Assembly: GCA_946482545.1 (NCBI GenBank)
Contig: CAMLRX010000168.1
Coordinates: 1 to 9,331 of the forward strand
Length of the DNA: 9,331 nt
Direction: 5' to 3'
Origin: an uncultured Flavihumibacter sp.
Lineage (GTDB): Bacteria; Bacteroidota; Bacteroidia; Chitinophagales; Chitinophagaceae
The position numbers and the translations under genes are program-made. Under the pieces are notes generated by a model. It ran no database searches. It was given only the letters and a program-made list of their open reading frames with translations, and was not told the origin of the DNA. The stretch's first letter is position 1, and each line of letters opens with the position of its first letter. This document shows positions 7,835-9,331 of the stretch, one piece after another.

Positions 7835-8572
7835 TCAGAGCAGCAACGCCGCCAGTATATAATCAGCGAAAAGGATGAGGATGCAGCTTACCACCACCGA
7901 TTTTGTGCTGGAACGGCCTATTTCCAAGGCACCGCCTTTCACGTAATAGCCGTAATAAGCCGGAACGGAAGATATAATGAAAGCGAAAGTATAGGCTTTG
8001 ATGAGCGCGAAGGTTACGTTGAAGGGCATGAAATTCTGCAAAAGTCCTTTATCAAAATCAGCGGTGGACACAATGCCGGACGCCTGGCCCGCAAACCTTC
8101 CTCCCCAGATGCCAAGGGCAGCGGAGAGTGTGACCAGCATCGGGATCATCAACAAAGCGCCGATTATTTTAGGTAGAACAAGGTAGGTCTTGGTATTGAT
8201 GCCCATGATCTCAAGTGCATCAATCTGCTCGCTTACACGCATGTTGCCGAGTTCACTCGCGATTTTACTGCCCACAACCCCTGCCAGTACAATACACACC
8301 AGGGTGGGTGCAAACTCCAGGATTACGGTATCCCGTACAATCTGGGCGATGGTGGATTTCGGAATAATCGGACTTACCAACTGGTAGGCCGTCTGCAACG
8401 TGGACACTGCTCCCATAAAAATGGAAATGATGACCACGATTCCCAAAGAACCCACACCTATTTCCGAACACTGGTGCATGAATTCCTTCCAGTACATCTT
8501 AAAATTCTCCGGCTTCGAGAACATGCCTTTCAACATCAGCAGGTACCTGCCGAACTCCGTAAAAAATGTCAT
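7835..8572 (-). CDS. MlaE-type ABC transporter permease
   Basis: A 245-residue membrane protein of the MlaE family, the permease of MCE-type phospholipid or lipid transporters in the inner membrane. An amphipathic N-terminal region is followed by about five hydrophobic segments, near 42-62, 84-101, 129-158, 186-206 and 224-245. The family hallmark is clear: GSKIASELGNMRVSEQIDALEIMGI (101-125; only the first and last residues matter here, with Glu107, Glu115, Asp118 and Glu121 conserved), the cytoplasmic coupling region that meets the ATPase. It lies directly upstream of the MlaF-type gene and 39 bases behind the unknown gene. The length is normal for the family and the start ATG has no plausible competitor. 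Substrate and transport direction cannot be read from the sequence. Confidence 0.95.
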   Translation of the reverse strand: MTFFTEFGRYLLMLKGMFSKPENFKMYWKEFMHQCSEIGVGSLGIVVIISIFMGAVSTLQTAYQLVSPIIPKSTIAQIVRDTVILEFAPTLVCIVLAGVVGSKIASELGNMRVSEQIDALEIMGINTKTYLVLPKIIGALLMIPMLVTLSAALGIWGGRFAGQASGIVSTADFDKGLLQNFMPFNVTFALIKAYTFAFIISSVPAYYGYYVKGGALEIGRSSTKSVVVSCILILFADYILAALLL

Positions 8573-8590
8573 GGGCCTGTTTTAGTAAAA

Positions 8591-8598
8591 CAAAAATA
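8591..8598 (-). promoter_or_regulatory. possible -7 element upstream of the MlaE-type gene
   Basis: On the minus strand this reads TATTTTTG, which fits TAnnTTTG and would start transcription close to 8585, about 13 bases before the ATG. The stretch is T-rich, so a chance match is easy, and no TTG is seen at the expected -33 distance. The permease gene may instead be read only from the upstream gene. Confidence 0.3.
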
Positions 8599-8611
8599 AC
8601 GGAAACGGATG

Positions 8612-9331
8612 TCACTTTTTCATCCCTGCCAGTATCAGTACTTTCATGTGGGCCTTAATGAGTTCTCCCATGGTACGGCAGTGCTTCATTTCAGGAACCT
8701 GGTGGTACTCACTCAATTCCTGTGCCAGCGAAGCGGTTTTTTCGGGCGTAGACAGTTCATCCAGCACCACGGCATCGTGCAGGTCTTTCAGGCGATGGCG
8801 CTGGGAGCGGATGCGCCGGATGATCTGGGAACGTTCTTCGACCTGGTATTGCTGGATCACATCGGGATGGCAGTGCTGAATGGCCAGATCAACAAAGACC
8901 TTGTTCTCTTTGAAAAACTGGGGCAGGTACATGTTCTTTCTCCCCTCGTAGCATTGCTGGTCGAAATCCATGGCACGCATCCGGAAATGGATGTCGTCAA
9001 AATCCTGGGTGATGTCGAACACAAAATTGTAACTGCGCATATCTCCCAGTAGCCGGAAGAAGCAACGTTCATTGAACTTCACGAATTCTTTTGCGATGCG
9101 TTTAGGGTTGAACTCAGGTCTCCCGAGGTATTGTTTGATGAAGGTGTCTCCGGGCACCCCGCTGATGTGCTCTTCCACCAGGGTGCCGTTGTCTACCAGA
9201 TAGTTGATCCAATAGGGCGAAACAAGGTGTTCCAGTTCTAAGCCCAGTACCCGCGAGGCATCCGCCTGTTTGATGTAGAAATAATCGTACACCTCGTTGT
9301 AATTGTTCACGATCTTGATGCGGAAAGGATG
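8612..9331 (-). CDS. conserved protein of unknown function, 5' end outside window
   Basis: The frame stays open to the right edge, giving 239 residues. A GTG at 9310 could start a 232-residue protein, but the upstream codons read HPFRIKI and are continuous, so the true start probably lies beyond the window. The product is soluble and rich in charged and aromatic residues, with no signal peptide or membrane segment in the visible part. I do not recognise the family with confidence. A stretch with LLGDMRSYNFVFD (complement of 9014-9052), followed 15 residues later by MDFDQQCYEG (start of the complement at 8971), recalls the D-x4-N and DFD pattern of aminoglycoside and choline kinase-like folds. 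The C-terminal third is strongly basic and helical (RSQIIRRIRSQRHRLKDL). It is the first of three to four co-directional genes with the Mla pair, but a shared role is not shown. Confidence 0.8.
   Translation of the reverse strand, partial: HPFRIKIVNNYNEVYDYFYIKQADASRVLGLELEHLVSPYWINYLVDNGTLVEEHISGVPGDTFIKQYLGRPEFNPKRIAKEFVKFNERCFFRLLGDMRSYNFVFDITQDFDDIHFRMRAMDFDQQCYEGRKNMYLPQFFKENKVFVDLAIQHCHPDVIQQYQVEERSQIIRRIRSQRHRLKDLHDAVVLDELSTPEKTASLAQELSEYHQVPEMKHCRTMGELIKAHMKVLILAGMKK

Noticed and set aside
8609..9052. A 147-codon open frame on the plus strand
   Set aside because: It is antisense to the unknown minus-strand gene, whose sequence looks more like a real protein and which fits the strand and spacing of its neighbours.

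Overview
The window looks like chromosomal DNA from a Bacteroidota bacterium, probably a Chitinophagaceae-like member; this placement is inference. It rests on a very long secreted alpha-2-macroglobulin of the Bacteroidota type, on several TAnnTTTG-type -7 promoter boxes, on the near absence of Shine-Dalgarno sequences, and on the protein sequences of SucD and MlaE/MlaF. GC content is moderate and looks uniform by eye. No rRNA, tRNA, CRISPR array, insertion sequence or phage gene was seen.

Layout. Positions 5303 to 1 (minus strand) are one uninterrupted reading frame of 1767 codons that runs off the left edge: a Sec-exported alpha-2-macroglobulin family protein that lacks the thioester motif. 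Positions 5304-5483 form a divergent regulatory region with a strong Bacteroidota-type promoter for the plus strand, a pseudo-palindrome over that promoter, and a compact pair of nested hairpins. Positions 5484-5989 (plus strand) hold a two-gene toxin-antitoxin module, a small acidic antitoxin overlapping a ParE/RelE-superfamily toxin. Positions 5990-6101 are a convergent gap with an intrinsic terminator. Positions 6102-9331 (minus strand) carry, in order of transcription, a 5'-truncated conserved gene of unknown function, an MlaE-type permease, an MlaF-type ATPase, and sucD (succinyl-CoA synthetase alpha subunit).

How the genes relate. MlaE and MlaF should form the inner-membrane core of an MCE-type lipid transporter, but no MCE (MlaD-like) substrate-binding gene lies next to them in this window. 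sucD follows mlaF closely but has its own likely promoter, so it may be read both from that promoter and from the upstream genes. The toxin-antitoxin pair sits on the opposite strand between two unrelated housekeeping or envelope loci, as expected for an accessory insertion.

Most of the window is ordinary. The points worth a second look are the thioester-less macroglobulin, the structured divergent regulatory region, the unusual antitoxin, and the unknown gene, which has a faint kinase-like motif pattern. I found no convincing previously undescribed multi-gene system.
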